64,000 nt of DNA from Aplysia californica (Eukaryota > Mollusca > Gastropoda > Aplysiida > Aplysiidae): positions 192,911-256,910 of the forward strand of contig NW_004797330.1 in assembly GCF_000002075.1 (NCBI RefSeq), in the 5' to 3' direction. Both the position numbers and the translations under genes were made by a program. Below the pieces are notes generated by a model. That model did not search any database. It was not told the DNA's origin and was given only the letters and a program-made list of their open reading frames with translations. Within the stretch, counting starts at the first letter, position 1; each line of letters begins with the position of its first letter. Positions 11,301-23,754 of the stretch are shown here, in pieces.

Positions 11301-14300
11301 TTTCATCGACTAGAATTGTCTAAAATAACACTCTGGTCTAATTATAGTCAAGTGATAAATGGAAGACCATTGAACAGCTATTTTTAAACGCAAACTGGTC
11401 TTAGGGCATATTATGCAAAAATTTAAAGTTCGTTCATAACCATTATGACACACTGTTTCGTTCATAACTATTATGACAAATTTTACTTTTGGCCCCTAAA
11501 ATTTACTTATAATGTTCTGTCTTTCAGATAAAACGGTTTTCATTTATGAGGCTTTCCCTAAAATATGATAGATTCCTCTATGTAGGGAGAATTCAAAGTT
11601 TATTTCCTGAAAAACCCTTAGAATACCTTTAAAATGGTTCGTTCATAACAATTATGACAAACTTCAATTTTGACCTAAAAATTTACTCATTTTGAGCTGT
11701 CATTCATTTTTTAAAACTTTTATTAAATGAAACTCTCCTCATAATATGTATCTCTGTACATGTTTTTAAAGTTTGTTAACACTGAAAAGCCCTCAAAATA
11801 TATAAAGTGGACTATAAATAGTTCGTTCATAACCATTACTACAAAAGTATAAATACTAATTAAAATCCACACCCATACACTTATGATAAAAATCAAAATA
11901 TCAGAACGTATGTAAGGTCTATTCTGTCCTTTAGTTGGGTTAAAATTAAAAATACATCCCAAAACAACTGTAAATTACATGGAATAGTGTTTCGTTCATA
12001 ACCGTTATGACACACTGTTTCGTTCATAACTATTATGACAAATTTTACTTTGGGCCCAAAAAATTAACTTATTGTTCTGTCATTCACATAAAATTGTTTT
12101 AATTTATGAGACTCTCCTCAAAATAAGGTTATATGTGGGAAGAATTCAAAGTTTAATCACTGAAAAACCCTTAGAATACCTTTAATTGTTCGTTCATAAC
12201 TATTATGACAAACTTCAGTTTTGACCTAAAAATTATTATTTTGACCTGTCATTTACTTTAAAATTTTATATTAAATGAAAGTTTCCTCATAATATGTATC
12301 TGTGTACATGTTTTTAATGTTTATCAACTCTAGAAAGCCCTCAGAGTACAATATGTAGTTCGTTCATAACCATTACTACAAAAGTAAAATACTAATTAAA
12401 ATCCAAACCCATACACTTATGATAAAAATCAAAATATCAGAATGTAAGCAAGGTCTAATACATCCTCAAGTTGGGTCAAAATTAAAAATACATCCCAAAA
12501 CAACTGTAAATTACATGGAATAAGGTTTCGTTCATAACCATTATGACACACTGTCACGTTCATAACATGATGACAATCCATTATGACAAGCATATTTTTG
12601 CCTCTTCTTCGCTTCTCTTTTGAGTCATCAGCACGATACTCTTCCATGTTCATTCCACCATGTAAAAGGATGTTGTGAAACAGTGGGAAGTCCCTCACAT
12701 GATATTTTGCAGAAATATCATAAAGTGTTTGTTCATAACATCATTATGACAAACCTGGATTATCTCAATCAAAGTCATATTTAAGCAAAACCATGCGATG
12801 GAGCGGAAAATTACCCTTCTGATGGATCAATGTCAAACCAATGTTTAATACCGGTCATTCCCCGGGATGATATGTTTAACGATTTGGGTTTTCTAGACCT
12901 TGGAAAGTCTGATGATGTAATTATGACACGAGTTATGAACGAACTTATAAATTTTACTCAGCAATAACATCATTAATATAAAAAAATAAAACCCTTTTAA
13001 TGGACACACGCTGTTATGATGGTGTATACAAACTATTTTCAATGTTTGAATGCACTTCTGTTTGATAGTTTAAGATTAACAATATTCTGTATTTAACATA
13101 CAATTACGTGTGCACTCAGGATGAGTAAAAAATGCCCTATTTTTAGTATTATTATCTTTCTATTTAGAGATATAAGATGCACACATCAATCTACTTGCTC
13201 ATGCAGCTTGACCAACTTATTTCCTTGCCATATACATAAAGTTTTCAGAAGAAAACATATTTTACCATGAGTAGTGGTTGATTAAAAAAGTCCTTAAGCA
13301 AACACCCCCACCTTTTGGCAAAAGCTCAATGGTGTTTTCTGAAACACCTAGTCCGTGACGACAGGACAGACGCACAAGTAATCCGAATTGTTCGTCTATT
13401 TGCAAACAAATAAACCGATTTCTTGAGCAAGTTAACCTTTCTCAATGACAAATAGCATAGGATCAAAGCACACTTGGAAAAAACCCACCCAAAAATACTA
13501 AATTTTGGACATTCTTGGAAGTTTGCATTGGTGTGCTCAAAATGACACTCCAGGAATCACAAACAAACGAACATTTTTGGCACAAAATTTACAAACTCAA
13601 GATTATAAAGCTAACATGGGGTCTTAAACTGCTAATGCAGGTTCTACATCCTATATTTGACATGTGTATAAGTTTTGGAGGAATAAATACTAATGCATCA
13701 CATTTTATGCACACTAATGTGAGATGTGTGTGTTTTTCCCCACGTTTTGGCAATGGCTCATATATATGTTGGTAAGCAGTCATGTCATGTGGGGGGGGGG
13801 GGGGGGGGGGGGGGGGGGTGTGGTAACTTTCTCTCAAAGAAATAAAGTTTTCTTGAAAGAAAACCATGAATATGATGCAGACAATTCAGTATCCTTAAAG
13901 AGAATGCTTATTAGAATGTTTTTGTTCATTGTGTTGCGGAGCAGAGTCACGAGGAGAGAGAGTTGCTGTTACCACCTCATGGATCACTTCCAGGTCATGT
14001 TCCTGTTTATCCCAGTCAAACCTCTCCAGTCCCGCAACAGTCAGAAAGAGGTATGTTATCTTCTTAAACTACGGTGTTTTTTATCAGTGTACTTGTCATG
14101 ATTTTGCGCACTTCAATTTTTATGTTGACCTCAGCTGTTCAAAAGTGTAACTGAATTAAAATTTATTATTTTATGTGTCTGTCACCAAATTTTTACTTTG
14201 CATTTGCTCTACTTTCGATTCAGCTATTGTTCTTGCTGTTGCAATGTTGTATAGAAATGAAACTGTCTCAAGTCTCTCTCTACTTCTTTCACGTTCATCT

Positions 14301-17300
14301 TGGTACTGGGTAGAGGCTGCCAGGTAGGACTCTCCACCTGTTTCTGTTTTGGGAGATCTTACTGCCGAATCCACCGCCATCTTCTTTTCTTGATCTCACA
14401 ATCTTCTTGAAACGCAGTAGAATTTAATATCATCATGTAATACTTATGGGTGAGGTGTATTGTTAGTCTATACATTTTTTGGGGGGACTTGATGAGCAAT
14501 TGAAAGGGAAAGATTGAATTTTAGGGTATTTATTAAAACAACCCTTTTCTTTCTATTTTAAAAGTTTATCCATCTCTCCCACCGTGGTAGGCCTACCTCC
14601 CTTTTCATTCTGGCAAAAAAAGCAGCGATGCATCTAGTTCCAGTGACATGTCAAAGTTAATGTTGCACACATCTTCTGTGAACAGAAGGTTTGCAACTTG
14701 AATTTGATGATGTTGAGTTAAACTGTTGTGGATTTTCTGGTGCTGACTTGTCTGGAGATAAGTTATATTTGTTCAAATATCTGTGCTTCTGTAATGTCTC
14801 GGTGATCAATTCCTTTTATTTTTAAAGTGTCTCCTCTGCTTCATTTTGTTCTTTCACAGTAATATTGTCACAACTGTGTAGATGATTGTTATCAAAAGTT
14901 TCGAGTTTGCTAGTTTGATTATATTGGTTCAAAATTTTTATTTTTTTTAAATTGAAAGGTTAAATGGCTTTCTGCATGACATTGTGTTACATCCTACATG
15001 CGCTTGGAATATAAGAATATAACTTTTGGAATTCTGCTTCTTTTCTTTGTCCATGGTACTGTTTATAATGAAAACTTTGTGTGCAGTCTTATATTTAGTA
15101 GTGTTATCTAAGACAAGGCAGTTTTCCTGCTCTGAGAAAAGAAATTGTATAAATGCATTCTTTTACCTCTCTTTATAAACCTGAATGTGAAGGGACATCA
15201 ACTTCTGATTAGAATAGGGTTGCTCTTTATGAGCAGATGGTATTAATAGTTTTTTAAATACAGTATGGAAATACTTGTAAAGGATGATGCTATATATAAC
15301 TGTTTTTCTTTGTAATGTCTGAGAAACGTTATTTTATTTTTACAGTTCTGCTCAAGTCATTGGAGATCAAAGGAATAAGAGAAGAACCCAAGAGCCGAAA
15401 AGACGGCCCGGAGTTTCAGATTCAAGTAAGTTTTGAAAAAAATATTAGTATACTGATTTTGATATTTGCTAAAAAAGAATCAGCAGTGTTGAAAGTGGGA
15501 ATAAAAAATTAAGTTGTACCTTTTCTTGTGACATTAATGATTTGTTAGAGGAATTGAACAATCTAGTCTACTTACATTGTTTAACAACAGTCATGAGATG
15601 CTGTTGCATGATTTGAAATTGGTACACTGGAATTGTGCTTCCAATTTTGGGTTTGCTTCAACAGTTTAGTTTGACACTTTTACTTTTAGTTTCACTTTAA
15701 CTCTTGTTTATTTTGTATTCAGTTGTCACATCATGTTTGTAATGGTGTTGAATGGGAATATAAAAAAGAGAAGCAAAAATTAAAGCCGCAACCCCAGCAT
15801 TGTAATCTAATTCATTGAGAATGAATGTCTCCAATGCACTCTCTTTCTAAATTTATGTTTGTCAAACCTTGTTTGCACTGGAAACCTTGTACACTCAAAA
15901 TTATAATGGCCGAACCCAACAAACTCATCAGATGTGAAGTTCACCGATGAAAAGATTATGCCACCTGATGCCCTTTATGCGTTCTTTCAAGCCAAGTTTT
16001 CTGCATCATCATTCACCATATCCATAAAAATTACATTAATCTTAACTTTCTTTTTCAGACTGTGTGGTCAAATGGGGAAATCATGGAAGTTTACATGAAA
16101 TTTAAACAGTTACAAGACCTACATCAAAAGGTGGGTGAAACAGACTGAGGCTTGTTCTCGTTGGATAGTGTCTTGTACTGTCAGACCTGCTCTAGTGGCT
16201 TCCATTCCAAGACAAACACCTGTTCTAATGATCACTTCCCATTCCCTCCCTTTCATTTTTCCTACACTATAACAACACTGTCAAAGACGCCCACCTGTTT
16301 AGAACAACCACTTATGTTCTCAGTAATGGGTGGCAGTCTTGGACAATTTCCTCTGTACTTAATTTTCATGGATGCAACATTTTGAAGCTTGTTTCCCAAA
16401 TCACGATACTGGGCTACTTGAATCTGGTTCGCTGCAGGTGTACCAGCCTTACTGGATGTTGAGAAATACACTCTGGACTGGATTACAGGTCTTGCGTGTT
16501 CAAAGGGTTACTTGTTGGCAAGTCATCCCCTTCCTGTTAAAGAGCTAAGCTGGGAACAAATGCCATCTTAGAATGTGTTTAATGCCTGAACTAGTAATAA
16601 TAATAATAATAATGGATTGCATTTATATAGCGCATATCCACTTATGCAATGCTCTATGTGCTTAACATGATACATATTATGGATTTACAAATCAATTTTA
16701 AAGGCACATAGTGTTACATACGCGTGCCCACACATACTCTCGCACGCACGCACGCACCACACACACATACACACATTCATACACACATACGTACATACGC
16801 ACATATATGCGAATACAATCTGAACAACGATCTACAGCTAGGATGGATTCTGTCTAATCGAAATATGATGAAAATAGAAATGCTTTTAGTTTTTTCTTAA
16901 AAATTTCTAGATTTTCTGCTTCTCTGATAGTTTTTGGAAGCCTATTCCAAACAAGTGGGGCAAAACATGAAAAAGAGCATTAGCCATATGTATTGTAATT
17001 TATTTTAGGTTTAACAAGGGTTATTGGAAAACAAATTTGTGGTCACCGTTTATGGCTTCAGCTGTGTGATGAGACCAAGAAATGCTTGGCATGATCCCTG
17101 AAGAGTTTTTTTCTCGCCCACATTATTTTCAAGTTGGGACATTTTTAGTTTAAGCAGTGTTATTTTGAGAATAAATTTCTATGCAGAAACAGCCACCCAA
17201 AAGACATTGAATTTTTTTGAGAAATGTAAAGTATTTTGTCTTTGTCTTGTACTGGTACAATGAAATGTGAAGACATTTTAAATGATACTAAGTCCTTCAT

Positions 17301-20300
17301 GTTTGTGGTATTTTGTTTGGGGGTATTTTTTTGGTTATTGTCTCTGAAACTGTCAAGTTTCTTTTAGTGTGGAATCTATATTAAGTAATCCTGTCAGCAT
17401 TATGTGTTGTCCTGTCTTTTGTGAAAGTTTTTTTTTCCAGCTCACTTTAGAAAAGTTTTTTTTTTTCCCCACACACTTTTAGACCAAGTAATTTTTACAG
17501 GCACTAGTCCGTATAAGGTAATATTTTATGAATAGTGACCATCAAGGAAACCAGATGCAATGTATTTGAGACAGTGGAGCTGAGTATATTTACTTACTAA
17601 ATAAAGTAGTCACCACAGACTAATATGTTGTGTTCCTCTTTGCACTTTGCAGTTGCTGTACAAGTTTCCAGAAGAAAAGAAGCAGCATAAATCCATTCCT
17701 GTGTTCCCAGGTTTGTACATCGAGTAATTGGCTGCTCTGTTTATTCTCTGTATCTTGACTAGTAGATGGGTAATTCATTATGTTGTCCCATGAATTTAGT
17801 CAAAGAGAGATGACCCCCACACTTACAAAGATTGTATGAAAGGACCATGTAATCACATGTGGACTTGTGTGGCTATATTGATTCTCATGTATTTTTTTCT
17901 CTCAGTTAAATAATGCGTTCTGTTTGAAACATTATATAAATTGCTTTGTACTTGATTTTCCATAGGAACAAATGTTTGCCTTCAAAATGACCTAAGTTAG
18001 GTTAAGGAGGATGTTTTGACTTCATTTTTGTTACTCCTTCAGGCCGAAGGGCTAGAACTCAGATGACCAATGGATCAGAAAAGTTATTACTCTTCGTAAC
18101 TTATGATTTCAGCAACTTTTTTACTTTCCAGATTGAATATTAGCATTTCTGTCAGGGATAAAAAAAAAAGTATGTCTAGACCTTCATGTTTGCCGACAAT
18201 CGCAACCCAACCCGCGAACCGGCCGATGCTATCGCTTGGCCTCTGAGCGCTAGGCCCACCTGTATTAGTCAATGTGCGAGGCCTGGTCGACTGCCAGCGC
18301 CCCTTTTTTCTCCCGTCGGCTTTGTCGGCACTTTCGTTTTCATGCTGACGTCTCTGACATAATTGTCGGAACCTGAGAAGAAGTACGAATATGAAAAAGG
18401 ACGACAACCTAAATTATCTACTTTGTTTCGTGCTTGAGCAGCCATTTTGAATTTCGTCTGCTGACTGATAGTGCAGATCATGTGGATACATTCAAGTCGG
18501 ACTCACTTGTTCTACTAGATCATAAGATCTAGATTTATATAGATCATTATAGACCTCAATAGAGGATTCATATTCCAATTCTATTATATCAAACCCTATT
18601 ATAGGTTTTGCTGGAATATTAATGTTGGTAAAAAGCATTTCATCAGGTGCGTGAATTATTTTTTTAGATCTAGAATCTAGATATAGATCTAGATCTAGAG
18701 TCTAATATCTAGACTCAACTGAGTCCCTCTGTTCGGAATCGGATGCAGATATCTCGTTCAAGGCCTATTCCTATTCACTTGTTCTACTAGATGTAGATCT
18801 AGATTTAGATTACTATATATGGAGGATTCATATTCCAATTCTATTGTGTTATTTCATCACCCTATTTTTATAGCAATGTAGGACATATTATGCTCCTTGT
18901 TTGTTTTGGAGTGTGGGTTTTTTTTTTCATTTTTTTGGACTTGACTTGTGCTGGCCTTTTTACATGAGGGCCGTTGCAGTTTTTTTTTTAGGGAAGGCCT
19001 ATGGGTAGGGTTAGGTTTCTTCTTTATTATATTTGTTGGGGTGGTCGCTTGTTACGCGGAAGTCCTTCCTTTTATGACACCCACAAAAGCTCTTATAATG
19101 GGGGTGGACAAAATTTTCTGACAGTCTGGTTGAGGCTTACATGCAGGTCTATATGTCAAAGAAATGTGTGTCAAAGAAATGTTCTTTTTAATCTTACCAG
19201 GGAAACAGTCGTTTCGCAATGAGGCAGATAAAGAAAAGATCAACTCCCTCAACTCTTACTTTAGGTGAGTCGGTATTGGCAAATCAATTATTCAAACATC
19301 TATTTTTTTATTTACGGATGGTGCATAACGATTGATATTCGAAGTGTTGCAAAACGTACGTGAAACACGTACTCCTAGTAAAAGATTTAATTGTTGTAAT
19401 GGTAAACTTTGCAAATATAATATTAAGATGTTTTACCCCCTGGGGCGGTGCTACTGACTGAAGTGTCTTTAGGCCATTCCCAAAGGGGGGACATTAATAT
19501 GTTCTTACGTCATCAATGTCATGCTCATAACTGTTCCTGAACTGCATGCGGGGAACTGCTGCTTTCTCTCTCCTAATCCTTACTATCGTCATTTTTCCTA
19601 CTTTACTTCTTTTGTATGTTTGTCATTTTCTTGTGACTCGCTACTTCCGAGGTGCCTTGATAGTCCAAGCAGACTTTGGTGTGCTGTTGAAGCTAGAGAG
19701 GTGAACAGAGTAAGCCTGATTTCCTGTAAGGACTTCTCTGTTGACTTCCACCCCTTTGCGCTCAAATGACCTTATGCAGTTGTGAGCGCCATAAAAACTC
19801 TACTAAAACCAAATTAAGATGTTTCATTTAAACTTAGGAGTGCTGATGAAGAATTTGACCACAATTGTGATCGATTAATAACACATTGGTTCAATGCATG
19901 TTTTCAGATGTATTATTTGAGTTCACTTTTTCAATTTGGGCTTTAACCTTGTCCGTGGGTGGTTGGTGGGTGCTCTGGTGTGGTTTGCTCCTTCTTTCCT
20001 ATCAAACATCTATTGTCCTTATCTCCCCTTCTTCTTTTTATGTTTATTACTCTCTTGTGGCACTTCTAATCTTCCGGCGCTCATATAACCTTATGCAGTT
20101 GCGAGTGCCATAAAACCTCTACTAAAATTGACTAACCTTGTCCTCATGAAAAATTACATGTTACATTGAGACATTTGCTGACTCCTGTGTTTATTTGGGT
20201 GATGTGTGAAGAACTGCGTGAATTAACCTGAGGACATATTGGTGCAACAGGCTCTTTTTTTGTTTCTTGAAATAATTGATGTACGTGAATATATTATTGA

Positions 20301-23300
20301 CAGCTTGTCAAGTATGGTTTACCCTATCCGTACGCCCCAGAGGTGATATTGTATCCCCAGGGTTGTTTTCTTCACATTTTAGAATCCTTCTAGTGTGAAG
20401 ATCTCTTTGAAACTTTCAATATTTCTCAAAAAATAATTTTGACAGACAGTTGTGCAATCTGTGCGGATCAGATTAACTAGTAAATTTCCTCTTTGAAAGT
20501 GGTGGCACAGAGTTCCCCACATGATATGGATATGATAGTAAAACATGATGTACGGATAGGGTTAATACCATGTTTTTAATGAAGGTACCTTAGAATTGTG
20601 TGATTTTAGAATGGGAATTCATCTGATAGTGAGACTGAATCTATTGACTTGTGTTAATGTAGTCGGCTGGCTTATTATTGGAAGATGATACGTTTTGTTA
20701 TACAACTAAAATTTTGATTGAAACCATACCATTTTCAGAGAGTTGGTGAAAGCTCCAAGTCATATCTTGAACTGTGATGTCTTGCTTGAACCTCTGAGGC
20801 GGGGCAGTCTGGTCCAGCCAACTTCAAACCCCCCACAGTCATGTATTATTATGCCTAGGTCTTTCTATGAAGGTATGTATTTCTTTCACTGTGTTAATTC
20901 TGAATATCTCTTGTCTTCTGGGGATGCTCTGTTAGCTTTGTTGGTATAGTGCTGGGCTACGGAGCAGATGGCCCCGGTTTGAATGCCAGACTGGATGTTC
21001 TTGTTTTTTTCAAGGCTCTCAACCCCCATTTGGCTTGGTCCAACTGGAGAGGAGAGGTCCCACCTCTTAAATAACCCAACAGTGTTGATAGGAGCATGAA
21101 ATTTATACACTTACTTATACATTGTCTTCTTGCATATTTTAAAGTATATAAAACTCTTACTGTTCTTAACTCTTTCGGGTTCTCTGTTTTTTGGGCTCGT
21201 TCCTAAACCTGGTGGGTTACAAAACAATATTTGCCTGTTTTGGTTATATTTTGAGCCGAAATATGACAAGTCGTATGTGGATCTTTTTGTCTTTGAATGT
21301 AGAAGACAGTGCTACAGTTAGTTTCAACATAAAGGTCATGTGATACAATTGATGGCTCACTTTCGCCGTAAAGTAAAATAGTAAAAGACGACAAAAAAGC
21401 GAAAGTCACTAAGAAGGGGCATCATTTGAGGGGCAATCATCGCTTTCCTCCTCACAAGACTCTCTAAGAGAGTCATCCATAACAAAATCTTCGTTGTCAG
21501 ACGTGGTGCTTCGCTTTTATGAGCGAAAAGTTGAGAGCTAGTGGAGAAGGGCGGTTATCACAAACACAAAATGGCGGAAGAGGAACTAAGTGATGCGGAA
21601 ATTATGTGCGGTCCATTTTTCATCTCAGAAATAATAATTTTTTTAAACAAAAATGGTTGTTTCCTTGGATATAATTAAATATCTACTTATTATCTGTTAA
21701 TTTTGTAAAATTTGCGAAAAAAATTGTAAAAGAACATGCGATTCAAGTTAGATCTCATAAGAGCCCCCTCCCTTCGACCGTATCAAGGGCAGTGAACTCT
21801 AGAGCATTAATCCACATCTGAGAAATGAGTCAGGGTTTGGTCATACTGTGCAGTTTTGCCATGCCTTTTTGTAGTTAAGTGTTTTTTGTGCAATGGTGAA
21901 TGTACTGTGTCTAGTTGTATTGTCTGATAATTATTGCAATTTTTTTCCCAGAGAATGGATGGATACCCCAGTACACTGTGCCACCGTATGCCAGGTATGT
22001 TTCGGCTTTGTATCTTTGATTTTAATGCTGAATGCGTAAATTTTATTTTTACATTTCCTATTCTCAAAACCCCCAATGCTAAAAAGGTTGTTTTTTTATG
22101 TGTGTTAAGTACAGTCGAACTTGTCCAAGACGAGCACATACTTTTGAGAAAAGCAGTCAACTTAGACAGGTGATCCTCTTGGACAGTGTCACTATTATAT
22201 GTACATTGTTGTGATATGAAAAAGAAGAAAAAGCAAGGATAGAGGCGGGAAGTGGTCATTTGAACAGGTGATTGTCTTGGACAGGCGGTTTTAGCAGGTT
22301 GGACTATATTTGAAATCTATTGAAGTTGAAGGGAATGTCATATAGGCAGTAGTGATTTTAGTGTGTTAAGAGGCAACAATGGCATGCTGACATTCAGGGT
22401 GTTGGAAAAAGATTTAATGTTTTTACGAAATTTAGTCTTGCTTTTAGTGTAGGAAATACCAGTCAGTTTTGTTCCTTTGTTTGAACATATTTGTTCTAAA
22501 ATTTGTATTTATTTGACCCAGCTGTGACCTTATGAGCAGGTGGTTGGACAGCTTTAAGTTATTATGTGTATTTCCCTCAATTTTTGTTCAAAGGAAGTTG
22601 GCACTTGTGTAAGTATTTTGTGTAATTGTAAAACATCACATAGTTTTATGTACATTGTATTGTTTCCCTTTTGCCTTTTCAGTGAATAATGAAACTCATA
22701 TATTCCTGAAATTCGTAATGTTTTGCATATGACTTTTATTTGCTTTTTTTCTTCATTATCCCCAGATTACCTTTGTGTTCCAACCCCTCCTCCCCTGGTC
22801 AACTTACCAGCCCCTCCCAGGTGTCATCTTGTGCTGAGTCCCCAGCCAACTCTCGAACATCTTCCCCGGCGCTTGCTCCCCACCATGCTAGTGGAGTTTG
22901 TCGCACCAATCTGACAAGTCCAGGGGCTCGTGCAAAGGGTCCCCACATCCCCCTGGCTGGTGGCTCCCCAAATGTTGCAGATTCTGAGCTTGGATCAAAT
23001 GTAGAATTGTCTCTGTCACAGTTGTTACGGCTGCTCGGTTTGGAAAAGTACTTTGACTGTCTGAGAAGCTATTCTTTCAAGCAGGTATATTACAGTATTC
23101 TGTTTTTCTGAAGTTGTGTTGTATGATTCAATATCCATTTGTATTCAAGAAACTTTTTATATTGTATTGGTAAAGGGTCCTTTGGCTCACATTTTGTTTA
23201 CATCATAATTTGTGAAATTTTAGCCATCCTTTTGGGAATGGTTGTTCTCCAGTGAGGCTTAGATGTGTACCAAACTGAAAGTGAGTACTAGTGCTGTTGA

Positions 23301-23703
23301 GAAATGGAACTCACTTTTGGGGGGATTTGAAAGCAGGTTTTTTTTTGGGTGGCTTTTTTACATTGGAGCTTGTTATCTATAAGTACGAATGGGTGATAAT
23401 TTAAAATAATTATGACACCAAAGTGGTTCATTTATTTATCAAAATAAAATAAATACTGTCAAACCTGTGTAAGATGGAATCCCAAGGGAGCCAGAAAAAA
23501 ATTCCGTCTTAGACATTTTCCATCTTAGACACGGGAATTTAGTCGGGAGATGGAGTGGGGTTTAAAGGCCATCCGGTGGGATCAAGGGTTGCTTCGAGTC
23601 TCGAGTTTGACAGACATGGCTGGCTAAGCCTGTGCGCGTGCCAAGACAAGTTGGCTTTCACGCGTTTGTGTGTGTGTTTGCGTGTGTGTGTGTGTTTGGG
23701 TGT

Positions 23704-23754
<51 letters not shown>

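Larger units (their letters stand above)
9357..13760. mobile_element. element A: unassigned DNA transposon derivative with GAGC..TTGCCAAAACGTG ends
   Basis: The left end TGAGCAATTGCCAAAACGTG is matched, inverted, by the right end TGAGCCATTGCCAAAACGTG, with one mismatch in 20 bp. Both ends are flanked by TA in a run of alternating TA, so the target duplication cannot be measured. The left arm holds an array of CATAACNATGATGACA motifs (9546-10171). The inner 2.4 kb from 10894 to 13328 is a second element with related ends, apparently nested. No transposase ORF is evident, so it looks non-autonomous. I do not recognise the superfamily from its ends. Confidence 0.7.
14051..17652. other. ZCCHC14 introns 2, 3 and 4
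   Basis: Apart from the short exons at 15346 and 16059 and the SINE-type repeat near 16.6-17.0 kb, I recognise nothing here beyond AT-rich intron sequence. A small antisense ORF at 14171-14380 is discussed under rejected items. Confidence 0.5.

Noticed and set aside
9546-12935. CRISPR-like regularly spaced repeats
   Set aside because: The host is a eukaryote, spacers are 150-200 bp and partly repeated, and the array lies between transposon ends.
14171-14380. 69-codon minus-strand ORF beginning MAVDSAVRSP after AAGAAAAGAAG
   Set aside because: Its composition looks protein-like (TQYQDERERSRERLETVSF) and the start context is good, but I recognise no family and see no continuing exon. It could be a fragment of a retrocopy; the evidence is too weak to call a gene.
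20921-21000. Possible tRNA gene
   Set aside because: A and B boxes are present but the acceptor and anticodon stems do not pair; better read as a SINE head. The same holds for 47930-47993 and 51745-51825 on the minus strand.
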